DNA of 64,000 nt from Mucor racemosus (lineage: Eukaryota; Mucoromycota; Mucoromycetes; Mucorales; Mucoraceae), in contig JAPEHQ010000014.1 in NCBI GenBank assembly GCA_027405735.1, positions 1,550,001-1,614,000 of the forward strand. Direction: 5' to 3'. Below the pieces are notes generated by a model. That model did not search any database. It saw only the letters and a list, made by a program, of their open reading frames with translations, and was not told the origin of the DNA. The stretch's first letter is position 1; each line of letters starts with the position of its first letter. The position numbers and the translations under genes are program-made. Shown in pieces: positions 10,876 through 22,799 of the stretch.

Positions 10876-13391
10876 ATGTATTCACATCATCATTATAATC
10901 ACGATAGTATATCACGTGAGAACGCCAATGCACATCCACTCGGAAGACCTGCATCTATGCCATCACTTTATCCATCATCATCCAACGACAATTACAAAGT
11001 AGTAAATGAAGATTTGATGGAATCTCATCATCATAATCATAATCATCATCACCGTTCAAGTTTAGATGGTAATGGCCCCTACTCTAATTCTTCTGCATCA
11101 GTAGCAGCAACAGCAACAACAACAGGTTGGACTACACATGGTAGTAGTAGTAGTGGTGGTAATAGCAATGGTTGGAATCATAATCATCATCAGGACAATG
11201 TTAATAATAGTATTGGAGGTAATGGCGGTAGTAATAGTAACACTACTTCTCCTCCTCCTCTCCCTCCTCCTCTTTCATCCATGATGAATACAAATCATGG
11301 GGATAATAATAATACTACTTCTTCTTCTTCTACTACTACTAAATCAAACATGGATTTACCTTCTATTGATAAACATTATACTAATTCAATGACTTCTCCA
11401 TCTAATGCAAGTTCAACTAATTTAATGTCTGCTTATAATTCTCCCAATTATTTTGTTTCGCCTACTACAACAAATACAGGTACATTCGATTATATATGTT
11501 GTTTATATAAATGTATTTATGATTTCCCTTTATAGTTTATAATAGTCCTCATCTTTCTCATCATCATCAACCTCCTCCTCCTCCCCCTTCTTCCTCTCAT
11601 CATCATCAGCAACAACACCATCAACAACAACATAATGTTGGTTACTCAGCATACGGTATGACTTCCAACATGCCAAGCCAAAGTCGTCATAGTTTAGTAG
11701 CTAGACCTAAATTAACAACTACATTATGGGAAGATGAAGGTACAATTTGTTATCAGGTAGATGCCAATGGCATTTGTGTAGCCAGACGTCAAGGTAAACA
11801 ATATTTAATAAACTAAATAATATACAAAAACTAAACAAATAACATTGAATAGACAATGATATGATTAATGGCACCAAATTATTGAATGTTGCTGGTATGT
11901 CTCGTGGTAAACGTGATGGTATATTAAAAAACGAAAAAGGTCGTGTGGTTGTTAAGGTTGGAGCAATGCATTTGAAAGGTGTTTGGTAAGTAGAGAAATG
12001 CATATATTGAATATCTTTTTTTCTAATAGTAAATAATAGGATTACTTTTGCAAGAGCTAAATTGTTGTCTGCTCAATACAAAATTCAAGAAATTCTCTAT
12101 CCTTTATTTGTAGATGATCCAAGTGTATTTTTATATACAACTGCTCTACATAATCCAATCACTTCGAGTAGGATGAATGGTTTGAATAGTTATAACAGAA
12201 CACAACAATATGGTAGTTTTAGCTCTTCTTCCGTATCATCTACTGGTCCTGGTGCTACTTCCAATTCATCATCAAGTGCTAATCCTACTTCTCCAACCAA
12301 CTGGGATCGTCATAATAATGGGAACACTAGTTCAAGTAAGTCTTTTTTTTTTCTTACCCGCGCGCGCTTAGACAGCATATGTATATGTTTGTGCGTGCGT
12401 GCGTGCGTATTATTATTATTATTATTATTATTACCATTTCATGCTTTTACTAATTATTCCGTCTGCCCTTCACCCCCTATCTTTTCCTCCTCCCTTTTTC
12501 TCTCCTATCTTTTTTTTTCAAACGTCCTTCTAGGTTATAGAAATGCAGGATTTCATGGTCCAATGATCAATCATCCTAACGATGATATGTTTATGTTATC
12601 TTCTCAAGTAGAATATAATAACAATAACAATAACAACCATAATAGTAGCGGCAATAGACAGTCTATTGGAGGTCTTGTTGGTGGTTATAATAGCAATAAT
12701 AACAACAGTGGACATACTAATTCGAATGGGCCTTATTCTGTCTATCAACAACAACACGAGAAATCAGCAAATGCTGGACCAAACAACAGAATGTATTTTT
12801 CTGATGAATTACTCGATGATGGAGCAGGAAAACATGATGAATCTACACTTTATGGTAAGTCGTTTTTTTTTTGTTTGATTCATGCAAAAACTTATTTGTT
12901 TATGATATGCAGGACATAAATCAATGTTACCTGGTACCCTTTCATCTCCTACATCATCTGAAGCAGGTAATTTCATGATAATAAAAAACAAAAAAAAAAA
13001 CCTCTTTATTTAATACATTGTAGGTAATAAAACATCTGCATTCCATTTACCACCCTCACGTGGTAGTGGTGAATATGAAAATACTACTACCACTACTACA
13101 GCAACTACAACAACATCATCTACAACATCAACATCAACAACTGCTGAACGTAGACAAAGTTTGATCATGTCAACTACACCAAGAGTAGCTAGTCCTCGAC
13201 ACCATCCATACGTGTCACCCGGAAAAGTATATACACCTAGTATCATGTCATCTTTACAATCATATCGTCAATCTTCTATAGATGAAGACAGAAAAGATGG
13301 AGGTGGAAATGAAATGGATGGTCAACAACAACAGCAAAGTATGGCTGCTGCTGCTGCCGCTGCTGCTGATATCAATCGACATCCATGGTAA
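10876..13391 (+). CDS. APSES-domain transcription factor (StuA/Efg1/Phd1 class)
   Basis: Nuclear bHLH-like DNA-binding regulator of fungal morphogenesis (family knowledge). Seven exons: 10876-11479, 11536-11793, 11853-11985, 12040-12335, 12534-12854, 12913-12966 and 13024-13391, total 677 residues. The APSES domain spans roughly residues 265-380 across exons 2-4: [75 protein letters not shown] and [10 protein letters not shown]. No ankyrin repeats follow, which excludes the MBP1/SWI4 class. The N-terminus is rich in His/Ser/Asn and Pro. The C-terminal half carries Asn, Thr, Gln and Ala homopolymers and ends HPW. All introns are short GT-AG; intron 4 (12336-12533) carries GCGT and ATT microsatellites. 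The start is the first ATG after a CT-rich leader. Small exon choices in the low-complexity 3' part are less certain than the domain. Confidence 0.9.
12389..12433. repeat. (GCGT)n and (ATT)n microsatellites in APSES intron 4
   Basis: A GCGT/TGCG tandem of about 18 bases is followed directly by eight ATT units. Both lie inside the fourth intron of the APSES gene. Confidence 0.85.
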
Positions 13392-14064
13392 AGAGAAACC
13401 ATATAAAAAAAATCTCATTTTATATATATATGATACAAATCTATGTTATATGTTATGCTTTTATTTCATATATATTATATATCCACCCAAAAACGCACTC
13501 ATATCATTTACACCTACATACACATTTGGAAACATCCACAAAAAAAAAAAAATCAACAACAAACTCTTTAGCATTTTATATATACCAATATAAGCCTACT
13601 ATATTCTTTTTTTCTTTTTCACATTTTATTTATGACATTTTCCTTCTTTTTTTTTTTTTTTTTTTTCTTAATTAATACTATTTCACAACAAATCTAAACC
13701 TATTAGAAAATATAAAAAAAAGTAAAAAAAAAAAAAAACCTTATTTTTATCATGTTTACATGTTTATTTATCGAATGTAAATTAGTACATGTGTGTAATT
13801 TGAAACTTGAGACATGATCTAGTAACTCGAGTCTATTTCCCACATGTAATAAATGTATATTTATCAATCTACAACATCGTATAATTGTTGTCAGTTTCAT
13901 CTATTTCATGCTGCTATTATTATGCAATTTACATTTAATGAGATATCGTATATAAATAACATATAAACAGTATCACGTGTGGAGTGAGAGAATTCAAGCA
14001 AACGTTCAAATCCAAACGACGTCAATGTATGTATAATTATCAACAAACCAGGAGTTTATTTATT
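13392..14064. other. APSES 3' region and PEPCK upstream region
   Basis: Holds poly(T) (about 13648-13668) and poly(A) (about 13720-13736) tracts and no gene. A CACGTG word lies at about 13974-13979, an E-box that could bind bHLH factors regulating PEPCK; that use is inference. Confidence 0.45.
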
Positions 14065-14076
14065 TATATATAAAAA
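14065..14076 (+). promoter_or_regulatory. TATA box of the PEP carboxykinase gene
   Basis: TATATATAAAAA lies about 85-95 bases before the start codon and is followed by a purine run then a pyrimidine-rich leader (TTTTCTTTTCTTTTC). Confidence 0.65.
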
Positions 14077-14159
14077 GAGCTCATTATCTAAAGAGAAAGA
14101 GGCATTTTGTTTTTGTTTTCTTTTCTTTTCTCTATACATTTACATTACATCAATTCAAA

Positions 14160-16079
14160 ATGACTGCTGGTTATCGTCCTGGTTCACCTGGTAGACCTGG
14201 TTCTTCAAGACCTGGCTCTCCTGGAGTCCATACAAAAGTTGAAGAAGATTTACATACTATGGCTGGTATTGATTATGACAAGGTAAATGTGCATTGATTT
14301 TGCTTACAAAAAAAAACTAACATCTCGTATCATTAGGTCACAATTAAACATAATCCCTCAGTTGCTGTTCTCTATGAAGAAGCTTTAACTCATGAAATTG
14401 GTACTGTCATCTCATCTACTGGCGCCTTGTGCTCTTATTCTGGTAAAAAGACTGGTAGAAGTCCAAATGATAAGCGTATTGTAGAGGAAGAGGCTACTAG
14501 TAAAGACATTTGGTGGGGACCTGTCAATACTAAAATGAGTGAAAGAGTATTCTTGATTAATCGTGAACGTGCTATTGATTATTTGAATACACATCCTCGT
14601 TTATATGTATTTGATGGTTATGCTGGTTGGGATCCTAAATATCGTAAAAAGATCAGAGTCATTGCTTCTAGAGCCTATCATATTTTGTTTATGCGCAATA
14701 TGTTGATCAGACCTACGGAAGAGGAGTTGGAAGATTTCGGTACTCCTGATTTCACAATCTTTAATGCTGGCGAATTCCCTGCTAATCGTTATACTACGGG
14801 TATGACTTCAGCTACTTCAATTTCAGTCAATTTCAAGCGACATGAAATGGTAATTCTTGGTTCTGAATATGCTGGTGAAATGAAGAAAGGTGTAAGTGTT
14901 GATTTACCAAATATAGCAAAAATGTTCTAAATTCAATTTAATACATTATATAGGTTTTCACTGTAATGCATTATTTGATGCCAAAAGCTGGTGTTCTTTC
15001 TCTTCATTCTTCTGCTAACGAAGGTCCAGATGGTGATGTTTCACTCTTCTTTGGTCTCTCCGGTAAAGATACTTTTACTAACCGGACCGTGAGAATATCT
15101 CATCTTTTATACTAATTTACATTCTATATAAACAAAAAGGTACTGGTAAGACTACGCTCAGTGCAGATCCCAAACGTCGTTTAATCGGAGATGACGAACA
15201 TTGTTGGAGTGATACAGGCATTTTCAATATCGAAGGTGGTTGTTATGCAAAATGCATTGATTTGTCTGCAGATAAAGAACCAGAGATCTACAATGCTATT
15301 AGATTTGGGTCTGTACTTGAAAATGTTGTACTGAATGAAGATTCGCGTCAAGTTGATTATGAAGATGATTTCTTGACCGAGAATACTCGATGTGCATATC
15401 CCATTGGTAAGAAAAAAAGCTACTTGTTTAATACAAAAACTAATACATGTTCTAAATAGACTTTATTCCCAATGCAAAGATTCCTTGTATGGGTGGTCAC
15501 CCCAAGAACATTATTCTATTAACTTGCGACGCTTTTGGTGTAATTCCACCTGTTTCCAAGCTCACTCCTAGTCAAGTCATGTACCATTTCATCAGTGGCT
15601 ACACTACCAAGGTAGCTGGTACTGAAGACGGTATTGTTGAGCCTACACCTACTTTTAGTGCTTGCTTTGGTGCACCTTTCCTTGTATTGCATCCTCAAAA
15701 GTATGCTACCATGCTTGCTGAAAAGATGAACGCACATGCAGCTGATGCTTGGTTGATCAATACAGGCTGGGTAGGTAATTCTGCTAAAAACGGAGGTAAA
15801 CGTTGTCCACTTAAATACACCCGTGCCATCTTGGATGCTATCCATAAAGGTACTTTGGCTCAAGGTCAATTTGAAACTTATGAAGTCTTTGGTCTTTCTA
15901 TTCCTACCGCTGTAGATGGTGTTCCTGATGACATTTTACATCCTAGAAAGGCTTGGCAAGGTGTTCCTGATGATTTCCAAGGCTCTCTTACAAGTGTTGC
16001 TGAAATGTTTGTAAACAATTTCAAGACCTTCCAAGATGAAGCTAGCCCTGAAACATGTAATGCAGGCCCCCACATTTAA
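14160..16079 (+). CDS. PCK1: ATP-dependent phosphoenolpyruvate carboxykinase
   Basis: Converts oxaloacetate and ATP to PEP, CO2 and ADP in the cytosol, the first committed gluconeogenic step. Five exons: 14160-14282, 14337-14891, 14954-15062, 15140-15406 and 15460-16079, total 557 residues, as expected for the ATP-type enzyme. Visible motifs: [50 protein letters not shown] with the P-loop at about residues 260-267, the metal-binding [10 protein letters not shown] at about 279-288, [21 protein letters not shown] and LINTGWVG. The first 30 residues hold a Pro-Gly-Ser repeat ([16 protein letters not shown]) of low complexity that precedes the conserved core. Intron 3 falls inside the P-loop glycine codon. 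Codon bias suggests strong expression. Transcription of this enzyme is normally repressed by glucose in fungi; no specific site was proved here. Confidence 0.96.
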
Positions 16080-16480
16080 ATCTTTAGCCTCCCCCTCCCC
16101 TCCCCCCACCCATCATCATCATCATTTTCGTATTTTATACAAATAAAAAATATAAATTCTAAATTTGTGAAAAAAGGAAATGCTTTGGACCAATAAATTA
16201 CCTAAAATAAAGGGTTTTGAGCAAAAATTCTGTTCCATAAATGATAGTTGTTGAGCTGGAATACTATAATCTGGATTTTACAACCACTTTTTTTTTGCAG
16301 TTGTTAGGTGAACTTTGGCAATGATTTTCTCGACACACCACAGTCGATTGTGGAAGTTGCTCTTTGAGATTATCGTGTCGAAGATGTGTACTTACTTTCA
16401 ATGTAAAGTTGGAGGTTATTAGAATCCAAATTCACCGAGATAGGGTTTTTATAGTCAAGTAGATTCTGGATGGCTTCAGA
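16080..16480. other. PEPCK 3' region
   Basis: Carries CCCTCCCC-type and ATCATC simple sequence, an AATAAA-like signal near 16141, and then AT-rich sequence leading into repeat R2. No gene is seen. Confidence 0.45.
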
Positions 16481-16489
16481 TTGCTTCAA

Positions 16490-19400
16490 ATGGCTTTCGA
16501 ATTTTTCACTCAATATTGAGTCGAATTACGTCAAATATTCGAAGAAGATATGTCTTCCTTCTATGGGTCATTGGTAATTGCCCGAAAATAAAAGAGTTAA
16601 TACCAGAATATAAGCGCACTGGTCTGATGTCGACCAAAATCAGCTATAATCGATTGAAAAAAATCAAACACCCAAATTGAGGTGTTAAATTTTTGTATTC
16701 ACGAGAAAGACTCAACCGAAAGCTACTCTGCATTTTTTGTTTCGGCAAAAAATATTGATTTTTCGTCGAGATAATCAAAATAATAGTTCTTATCACAGCT
16801 TAAAATCTATCGTAACGGGATTCCAAAATCGATTTGCCGAAATGAACGAAAAATGATGAAAAAAACAAAATCGTTTAATGGCTCATGAACTGTAAAGTAA
16901 GTCGACCTAGCGCATTAATTGATTCCTGTACAGTTTTGGATTTTGCATCCAGCTAAATAAAATTCAGGCAAATGTTTCACATTAAATTTTGCGTAAAATG
17001 CAATTGAAATTTTGGAGGTTTTTTGAAGATACACATCACTTTTCATAAGCATATTTTAAATCCAATTAATGGAAATAATGCACATAAAAATTATCTATCG
17101 ATCAAGCTATGACTGAATTGTCTAGTTAAATTTTTCGTAGAGAAAACAAAATTTGTGTTGGTTTTTTTTCAGTTTCAGAAGTTGGGATGAGGGTATACAA
17201 GGGGAAAATGGACGCCAGAAATGGAGGTGCCTTTTTGCACACATTTTTGAGGATATCTCCACGAAAAAGCAATATTTTGAAAAACTCTAAATTGGGTCTG
17301 AGAAAGCTCAACAAGCTGGATGACATGAATGCAAAAAAAATGTTGCTCAATTTAACCAATATTTTGAAACCTACTATAGAAATGTCAAAAAAAATGAAAA
17401 AAAAATAAAAGTGCCCAGAATTTTTTTATATTAAAGTATGTTATAGAGCACTTTAAAACAAGTAAATTTGATTATTGGAAAGTGTTAGTATAGCTTAATT
17501 TTTTCTGGAGATATGAAGCTTCAAAGTTTTCAATCCATTAGCAGTAAAATACGCGTAAAAAACCTGAAACATTAGCACTGAAAAATTAATACCAACTGTA
17601 AAAAATAGGATATTTCCGGATACTTGTTTTTGGATTAAAGTTGAACATCTCAGGTACATTAGCATATGATTTTTTCTTGGTGTTACTTAGTGGGAAGAAA
17701 AGAGGGTCAGGGATGAAAAGTGAGGCCTAGTTTTCAAGAAAAAAGTGGTGACTTTTACGTGTCTTTGAGTCTTTCTTGAGATACAAAATAAATTTAGGAA
17801 TGGATAGCATAATGCGACTAGTTCTAATCTATTTGACATTGTTTAAGATATATTCTTAATATGAGATTAGTTATAGAAAAGAGAGCACGCTCCGATTTTT
17901 GAAGATTATAATTCGAAATTACATATACTATAATATTAATTGCTATGAAACAATTTTTTAATGTCTTTCCGTATTATCCATTTGTTGTAAATCATGTACA
18001 ATTTATGATTGGACGGACACACAGAATACGTGCAACCTTTCAACCTTTTATTAATACTGAACGCAACATTCTGAAATACTATACTAGTATATGCTAATAA
18101 TACTAATGGTTGAAAGCTACCAAATTATATTAATATAATCATTGCAAATCTATTTGAGTCTCAAAAAATTAACTCTTGCCTGTCGTCAAAACATGCCTTT
18201 CTTCTTCCCCTCATTTTATTGAAATTAAAGGGTAAACTATTAAAGCAATTTAATATTACAAATTCATTTCATAAAAATCGCGTGAAATAAGAATGATTGT
18301 CGAATGAATTAATTTCGGCTCTCATTATATACTTTTTTGAACAAGTTTCTCTTTTGGTTTATAAATCATTTACAAGGTATACGAATGCATGCTGCAGTGG
18401 AATTACATACTAAAAACGCTTGATAAAAATAAAACAACCTAAATTCCAAGTGTCGCTCATAAAATATGATGCCACTTGAAATGTGAACAATGATAATAAA
18501 CAAACGCTTCAATTGAACACAATAACAAACGCATGCTAAAAATATGAAATACCCTTTTTGAACCATACATGTCGTGTAGATGATAGCACCCTTGATCACG
18601 GCGCAATCAATTACACAAATGACATATATATCAAAACAGGACTCTATCCAAATCAATAACGATAATAAACAAAGATATCAATTTAGTCAACTACTCATCT
18701 ATATTGAAGTTGCACTATCAATATAAATAAGATTCAAGCATATAAAAACTACCCCTTAAAAATCAAGGTTACATAAAATAGATATAACAGAAATAAACAA
18801 AAACAACCATTTCCCAAAAGGTCGATATTGTCACACTTGACATACAATCCCTTATGGTCAATGCTCTACACAATTTACCCCTTAAAATATCAAATCAATA
18901 ACAATGTACTCAAAACTGGAAGATTACTAAATATATATCCATTCAAGTCTGATGGTATCCAAGTTCTCCAAATCACTACAAATACCCTCATACTTTCCAA
19001 TTATTTTAACTCTTCAGAAATCTTTTGTAATAAAAACTTTAGCTGATTATAATTGTATTTCTACTGCTTTTATTTTTATATTTTTTTATTTTAGTAAATA
19101 ACATCGTAATTTACTGCACATGCTTTTGTTTGTTTTACAAGCAAGGTGGATCCCCGTTCACAACTGCAGGCGGTAGTTCAAAACGATTAAATTTGGTTTG
19201 AAACATGCACGGTGAATGATGGAATTAAATAATGCCCTGAATATTTTATGGTTTATTAGCAATTTTGAAAACTTTGGAAGCGCGTAGTAATTCGATCATT
19301 ATATGCATATAGTCTAAAACAAAAACCAAGACTTTCTTGAAAAAAATTACTCGATTATTTTCAGGCCTTTTTTGGCTTTCATTGGAAAATCCACGTTAAA

Positions 19401-19665
19401 TGTCGGGGAAAAGAGGCAAACTTTGTATTTCAATTGTTACATTTCCTCCAGGGTTGCCGATTGTTGTAACTTTAAAATCAGAAACATTTATGTTGTTTAA
19501 AGAAAAATCGTTTCAAATGGCAATGTAAATGATATAAGGTTTTGCTTAATGAACGATCAATTTAAATATCTTGCTTTTTGTCAGCTAGGTTTTTAAATCA
19601 ACCTGGTCAAAATGCCTTGATATTTGTGCGGAAGTATCGTTTAAAACCGGAAGATTTACCCGTAC
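16490..19665 (+). repeat. Repeat R2-long, with an inverted partner at 38.02-40.6 kb
   Basis: Positions about 16490-17920 are family R. The homology with the inverted copy R4 continues through about 19665, giving a shared unit of about 2.4-2.6 kb once the TIR element at 18393-19118 is removed. The distal end in both copies carries the GC-richer words cggttttaaacggtacttc or its variant (about 19630-19665 here, 38016-38055 there). No transposase was recognised. The long shared length and high similarity to R4 suggest either a full-length non-autonomous element or a segmental inverted duplication. Confidence 0.8.
18393..19118 (+). mobile_element. 726-bp TIR element (MITE-like), copy M1
   Basis: Ends are imperfect inverted repeats: left TGCAGTGGAATTAC, right end reads TGCAGTAAATTAC on the other strand. 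It is flanked by the 5-bp duplication CATGC (18388-18392 and 19119-19123). The inverted paralogue of the host repeat at 38553-38557 has the empty site with a single copy. A second copy M2 lies at 41828-42554 with its own 5-bp duplication. Two 72-codon ORFs shared by the copies differ by three substitutions, all of which change the amino acid, so they look non-coding. No transposase is present; the element is probably mobilised in trans. Confidence 0.88.
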
Positions 19666-19697
19666 AAATACATGGACTAGGCTCTAATGATTCGGAA

Positions 19698-19830
19698 TGC
19701 AGTAAAATTACATACGAAAAACGCTTGAGAATAATAAAAAAACTAATTTTCAAGTGTCGCTCATAAAATATGATGCCATTTGAAATATAAGCGACACTAA
19801 TAAACAACAAACGCTTCAATTACTGTTGAT
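19698..19830 (+). mobile_element. Truncated left end of the same TIR element family
   Basis: Begins TGCAGTAAAATTACATAC and follows the first 130 or so bases of M1, including the AGTGTCGCT word. It then breaks off where the dynein-fragment element begins (about 19835). Here the 9-base word is answered by AGCGACACT about 35 bases on, forming a small inverted repeat. Confidence 0.7.
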
Positions 19831-19836
19831 AAAACA

Positions 19837-20004
19837 AGTCAATTTAATTTATGGGATTTGAATGAAAATACCAGGGAACCATTTGTAAGTACTTAAGTTA
19901 GTTCTGGTAAAGGATTGAATAAATTGGCTTCGGACAAAGAGTATAAAAAGGCGGCAATAGGTTCCAGTGATGATGGCCATGTTTATGTTTATGATATTGG
20001 GCAG
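19837..20004 (+). pseudogene. Cytoplasmic dynein intermediate chain C-terminal WD40 fragment, copy A
   Basis: 56 codons in one frame read QFNLWDLNEN, a stop at residue 20, then GKGLNKLASDKEYKKAAIGSS and GHVYVYDIG. This is the last WD40 blade region of the dynein intermediate chain (family knowledge: the LW.LN, ALNKL.W and G...VYVYD pattern). A premature TAA and changed Trp codons show decay. The fragment is joined directly to the repeat arm that follows. Copies occur at 26311-26480 (-) and 63900-64000 (-). Confidence 0.75.
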
Positions 20005-20029
20005 ATAAAACTAAAACTCAATGTAATTT

Positions 20030-20990
20030 ACCTCTAACGCAATAATTATAGAGTAAGACTATATCATCATCAAATAAACTACCACACGATATTAACATGT
20101 ATAAATACTTACAGTAATAAGCTTGATACAAGTGGGTACAGCATCGTAAATTCTTGAAAAAATTCTCAAGTATTATAAAATCTCTTATTTTTAAGACTTA
20201 CAAAGCTTATAAGCGGAATATTAATTTAAAAAAATATTTTTGTCCAGATCATCAATTTTGACATTTTTTAATTTTTTTTTTCTGATTTTGCAAAACTAGA
20301 GTTAATTATATTACCAATTATGAAAACAAAAAATATACTCATATACAGAATTTAGCGCTCTATTTGCTCAATAAAAAATAATAAACATTTTTATTGTAAA
20401 ATATTACATGAAAATCCTTTAATCAAAAAACCGTTTTTGGGACAAAACTACAAATTTTCATTACTTATCATTTAATGTTAAGCTTTTATAAAATGTGTAT
20501 TAGCTATGGCTACAATTTTCTCTCACAATGTAGTATATTTAAACGTTGATTTTGGTATCAAAATTTGATTTTTCTGTTTTTTGATCAAAATCATGAGTGT
20601 TGGTAGGGATAAAATGAGCCTCAAAAATATCCGCTACAAAAACTGAATTTTCAGACCGTACGTGATTAAATATAAGAAAAGTAAAAAAAAAAACGCATTT
20701 TCATTTAAAGCTTAGATATATACCATAGTATACTGTAAGAGACTTAGCCGTTCGATCGTGCTATGCTCAATTATGGCGTCGCTCTACGGGCTCGCTTTTG
20801 CAATTCTTTAATGAATGTATGATATGACAGATAGTTTTTCTAGTAGAAAAATGTATGTTTCTATGATAGCAGATATTTCCTATTTTGTTTAGTTTATGGG
20901 TTGATGCGCTGTAATGCTACTTGTACATTGGCTGAAATGTGCAATTTAGCAGGGGTTTAATTGCGCTGAATAATGTGAAGCCTTGAAAGC
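20030..20990 (+). repeat. Repeat arm, copy A-left
   Basis: One of four arm copies; the others are at 25290-26290 (-), 49440-50175 (-) and 62880-63880 (-). Shared landmarks are caaaaaccgtttttgg-type words, the caaaatttgatttttctg block, and ttcagaccgtacgtgatt or variants. No coding capacity was seen. Confidence 0.8.
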
Positions 20991-21799
20991 CCTTTTCTAC
21001 GTGTGTTGTTTCTCTCTTTTTATTTTCATATTCCAAGGATATTATTCACCGTTTGATAAGGCATATCAGACTATCAAGCTGATATTCTTTTCTTTTATCA
21101 TAATACGCATGCTAACATAAGGAACTAATATTTTTAATATAGGTAGCAGTCGTTATATTAGAGGCTGATATTTCTATTTAACCGCATTCTACTAAGATCA
21201 AATATCATTATTTACTACTACTGTATTGTTGGACGTATTTCTTGCTTACCAGCTCAAATCGAAGGCAATAATATTTATATCTACTCAATAAAAAGCTAGA
21301 ACTGGTTACAAACCCACGAAATGTTCCAGAAAAGTGATAAAATTTCAAATTTTATAGAAAAAAAAAAAGGATAATCTAATATCTTGCCTAATAACCATAG
21401 TTATGATTGTCCCTATACTTGAAAACAAATCTTTTTATAGCTGACAGTCGTAAATTAAAATAGGAAGTTTAAAGAAGGTTAATTTGTTTAAATTTTATGT
21501 GTGGTAAAGTAACATCGTAACATCTATAATCTTAGATTTGGCTTGCATATAAATTTAAGCATTAAGTGTTATTTAAGTTTATGCTCGAGCAAAAACCATT
21601 GTTGCTGTAAACATTATAGCTATTATAAACATATTTACAAACAATAATAAGCGTAAATATATTGGCTCTAGCATGTATTGCTCTACTACATCAACAACGT
21701 ATTGAATTGTATTGTCTATAATCTATATTAATAAAAACAAATGTAATTTTAAAACCCATTATTCCAGTGAAATATGTGATGGAATTTTGAGAACGGCAC

Positions 21800-22140
21800 G
21801 ATACTCATGTACAAACTAATTTGTGCCCATAAGATCAGCTCATTATTTTCATGGTCAGATTTTATTATTATGCATAAATAAGGATAATGATATGGTTATA
21901 GGCAATTATACTGTTATGCACACATGGGATTAATGCCATGCACAGGGACAGAACCTATAATTCTATACATACAGGCTTTTCGTTATGCTCGTGTGCGGTT
22001 TCTTTTGTTGTGCCCATGTGCATCTTGTTATCTTTTTAGCGATTATTCAGTGGGCGCAACAACTCATCAGGCTATAGTATGCAGCCCACCTGGGCACAAC
22101 AAAATCATCTTATGTAGCACAGGTCGGCCGTAGTGACTTC
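21800..22140 (+). repeat. Motif-rich putative subterminal region of element A
   Basis: Three instances of the word GTTGTGCCCA or its near complement (22007-22016, 22051-22060 with one change, 22091-22100) and several TGCCCATG/TGCACATG-like words lie within about 200 bases. The homology with element B ends at about 22137 in CCGTAGTG. GC content is locally higher than around it. Clustered short words next to an end resemble transposase-binding sites of DNA transposons; that is inference. Confidence 0.55.
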
Positions 22141-22299
22141 TACAGTATATATAAATCCTTTAAATTTGTGATTTTATGGACTTCTTTTGAATCCGGTTGT
22201 ATCACCTTATACTTTTCAAGTTAAATCTGTTATTAGGCTAATAATGTTGTAGGTTGTATTTATGTTTTGCTTAAAATAAGTCTTCGAACTGAGAGTTTA

Positions 22300-22790
22300 T
22301 GGACACACACAATCTTATTTATTTATAGAAAGAATAATAATAAAGACTAGTAACATTTATCATAGAGAACGTAGGCTTTATTACTAGAAAAACTTGAAAT
22401 AATGTCAAAACGGTCTTAAGAAATAACCTTGCCAAAATATTACACTTTTTATTAACAATACATCCAGAGGATGTATTTATATACTTTTCACTATAACTAT
22501 TACACAGCATTACTATTTAAGAACATTACACCAATTTACTAAGCGGCATGTGAATCAACGTGGACACCTGTTGATTTACTATAATACCGAATATTGACTG
22601 CGACCTCGAATGTGCGACCTAGGATATAATATTGACATAACAAAACTAATGGTAAAAGAAAGAACCAATAGCTTCTAGATCTTGGTTTAAAAGACTATTT
22701 ATAAGAATTACATTTCAATATGAGTTAGAAATGAAATTGAATTCAAAATTGGCTGTTTAATATCCTCGAAAACCGACAACAACATATTTG
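22300..22790 (+). repeat. Repeat family T, copy 1
   Basis: The sequence tagaaagaataataataaag, the block with cttctagatcttggtttaaaa, and the block ending tatcctcgaaaacc recur at about 28790-29010 (+) and 40770-41230 (-). In the latter two they are joined to family R, so T and R may be parts of one larger element. This copy carries the 248-bp LTR-like insertion. Confidence 0.75.
22395..22642. mobile_element. Solo-LTR-like insertion, 248 bp
   Basis: Starts TGAAATAATGTCAA and ends TTGACATAACA (TG...CA), flanked on both sides by AAACT (22390-22394 and 22643-22647). The uninterrupted sequence is seen in two paralogous repeats, near 28861-28870 and, inverted, near 41098-41110. TG/CA ends, short inverted termini and a 5-bp duplication are the signature of a long terminal repeat left after recombination. 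Confidence 0.75.
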
Positions 22791-22799
22791 ACTCATTGG

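Noticed and set aside
18828..19046. 72-codon ORF shared by TIR elements M1 and M2
   Set aside because: The copies differ at three codons and all three changes alter the amino acid, so there is no sign of protein-level constraint. Sharing is explained by the element itself.
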